From positions 248,001-312,000 of the forward strand of contig WNYE01000021.1 in NCBI GenBank assembly GCA_021396245.1: DNA of 64,000 nt, in the 5' to 3' direction. The notes below the pieces were generated by a model. The model saw only the letters and a program-made list of their open reading frames with translations. It did not search any database and had not been told where the DNA came from. A program made the position numbers and the translations under genes. This DNA is from Sporothrix humicola (Eukaryota; Ascomycota; Sordariomycetes; Ophiostomatales; Ophiostomataceae). Shown one piece after another: positions 62,714 through 64,000 of the stretch (its first letter is position 1; each line of letters opens with the position of its first letter).

Positions 62714-64000
62714 ATGCGACGATCTCCGTCAATAGGCGCCCCGGCCCTGGCCTCGGCCGTCTGGACCATCCTCGTCTTCTTTGCGGCCTTTCCCGCCTGC
62801 CGAGCCGCTTTTGACGGCGCCGGTCTCAACGACGACGGCCGCGATGTTTTTCTACGCGGCGAACCCTTTGCCGATCTTGGCCTGACGCCACGCTACTTTC
62901 TCGACAGCGTCTCGCCCATTGCGCGCCGCGACACCGCCGACTGCGCAGCCGGCTTTCATTCGTGTAAGTCGGGCCTCTCTTACTTATTTCTGTTGAACTG
63001 CCCCCTAACAACACAGGCCTCGATATCAACTCTACGCTCTGCTGCTCCAACGACCGCTACTGCATCATCGACCCGACGACTCTCCAGGCCGCCTGCTGCT
63101 CCATCGGCCTGACCTGCGGCTCGCCGTGCAACGCGAAGCAGTATCAGTGCAATGCGACAACGACCAAGACGGTCACACAGACGAAAACGGACCTCATTGT
63201 CTCGGGCACGGCCACTCTGCCGCTCACAACCCCGGCCACCGATGTTGTGACGGGCGTCAACACGGTCATCACCAAGATCACCACAGTTATTACGACGACA
63301 TCTGTCTATGCTGCCTGCTGCGCCCGCAGATGCCAGGGCACAAGTCAGTTCCGGTGCGCCAGCAGTTTCGGCAATGGCTGCTGCCAGTTCGGCCACACGT
63401 GCGCCTCCAGCAGCCAGTGCATCACCACCAGCGAGCCGAAATCAACGGCCGAAGCAACGGGTACTGACGGTCTGGTGTCGGCCCTTCCGAGCGGCTGCAC
63501 CACGAGCCAGATTGCCTGCCCCAGGAGCTTGGGCGGCGGCTGTTGCGCTCTTGGACATACCTGCACAGTCGTCTCGAGCACCATCTTTTGCGCTTCGGCC
63601 ACGGGCGCCTCAACGTCCGGTCTAACAACTACCGATACGAGCAGCAAGAGTTTATCTGCAGGTGCGAAAGCCGGTATTGCCATTGGTGCGGTTGTCGGCG
63701 CTGCACTTATCGCCGGTGCCGCCGCCTGGGTCTGTATCCGCAACCGCAAAGCCAGACGCGGCAGCATCCGCCGTGACTCGTCACTTCCTCCGGCCTCCTT
63801 TGGCGGCACCAACGACTACGACGACCTGCAGAGCCAGCCGCGCAACGACCCCCAGATGCACAATCCTGAGATGTACCAGCAAGACATGTTGGATGCAGGA
63901 GGCATGTCAGCCGCAGCGAGCTCGCCGGCAGCACGCTCTTGGCGCCATCCTCTTGCGTTCCGTCGCAACACGGCCAGCACCGGTGTCGGCGGCAACGGTA
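62714..64000 (+). CDS. Cysteine-rich single-pass membrane protein (5' part; runs off the window)
   Basis: Exons 62714..62963 and 63017..64000 (open at the edge), with a 53-bp intron (GTAAGT donor, CTAAC branch site, CACAG acceptor). The N-terminus has a signal peptide (about residues 1-35, ending near PACRAAF). The ectodomain has three related cysteine blocks, each with paired cysteines: NSTLCCSNDRYC with AACCSIGLTC; FGNGCCQFGHTC; LGGGCCALGHTC. They are separated by Thr/Ser-rich mucin-like linkers. A glycine/alanine transmembrane helix (about GIAIGAVVGAALIAGAAAWV) is followed by a basic stop-transfer NRKARR and a cytosolic Gln/Asn/Asp-rich tail. The layout resembles fungal cell-wall sensors or mucin-like surface proteins, but I do not recognise the cysteine repeat as WSC. 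The 3' end and full length are unknown. Confidence 0.8.

Noticed and set aside
1..64000. tRNA, rRNA, CRISPR or intact transposon
   Set aside because: I scanned by eye for B-box-like GGTTCRANNCC, spaced repeats and transposase/reverse-transcriptase motifs and found none. A covariance-model search could still find a small RNA gene.

Overview
This window is nuclear DNA of a filamentous ascomycete (Pezizomycotina, most likely a Sordariomycete). The evidence is short spliceosomal introns (about 50-100 bp, GTRNGT donors, CTAAC-type branch sites), long pyrimidine-rich 5' leaders, proline/serine/glutamine-rich proteins, and fungal-only families: DASH subunit Dad4, INO80 subunits Ies4 and Ies6, Sam35, and a Zn2Cys6 regulator. 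An Ophiostomatales-type fungus (conifer or bark-beetle associated) would fit the metabolic cluster, but that is inference. I saw no tRNA or rRNA gene, CRISPR array or intact transposon.

The left part (1-40 kb) is mainly housekeeping. In order it holds a MOT1-type molybdate transporter; a very large Fhl1-type forkhead/FHA factor; a small cytochrome b5; a 71-residue unknown protein; a 4.7-kb gene-free stretch; a 1032-residue disordered protein; YKT6 (R-SNARE); IES6 and DAD4, divergent from a 286-bp promoter; SAM35; the GID/CTLH-complex RanBPM-like subunit (SPRY-LisH-CTLH-CRA); IES4; an unknown 200-residue protein; a calcineurin-like phosphoesterase; and a nucleotidyltransferase-like protein with a myristoylation-type N-terminus.

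The centre-right part (41-58 kb) is the most interesting. A six-exon Zn2Cys6/fungal_trans regulator is followed by eight uninterrupted genes: Old Yellow Enzyme, alpha/beta hydrolase of the enol-lactonase type, Baeyer-Villiger monooxygenase, salicylate-hydroxylase-like FAD monooxygenase, SDR, HSL/GDXG-type hydrolase, second SDR, and an MFS transporter. Together they read as a pathway that takes up a cyclic (terpenoid or alicyclic) alcohol or enone, oxidises it to a ketone, reduces the C=C bond, inserts ring oxygen, opens the lactone and oxidises the hydroxy acid. This order parallels the known carveol/carvone route of Rhodococcus. A 9-mer, CGGCGATGC, recurs in the promoters of the regulator, the OYE gene and the SDR/MFS pair, with shorter matches at the BVMO and FAD-monooxygenase/SDR promoters. 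It is a candidate binding site for the cluster regulator.

The right end (58-64 kb) carries an indoleamine 2,3-dioxygenase-family gene whose promoter has a perfect 10-bp inverted repeat just upstream of a TATA element. It also holds the 5' part of a secreted or single-pass cysteine-rich membrane protein cut by the window edge. Exon boundaries were read by eye from splice signals and frame; there is no transcript evidence.
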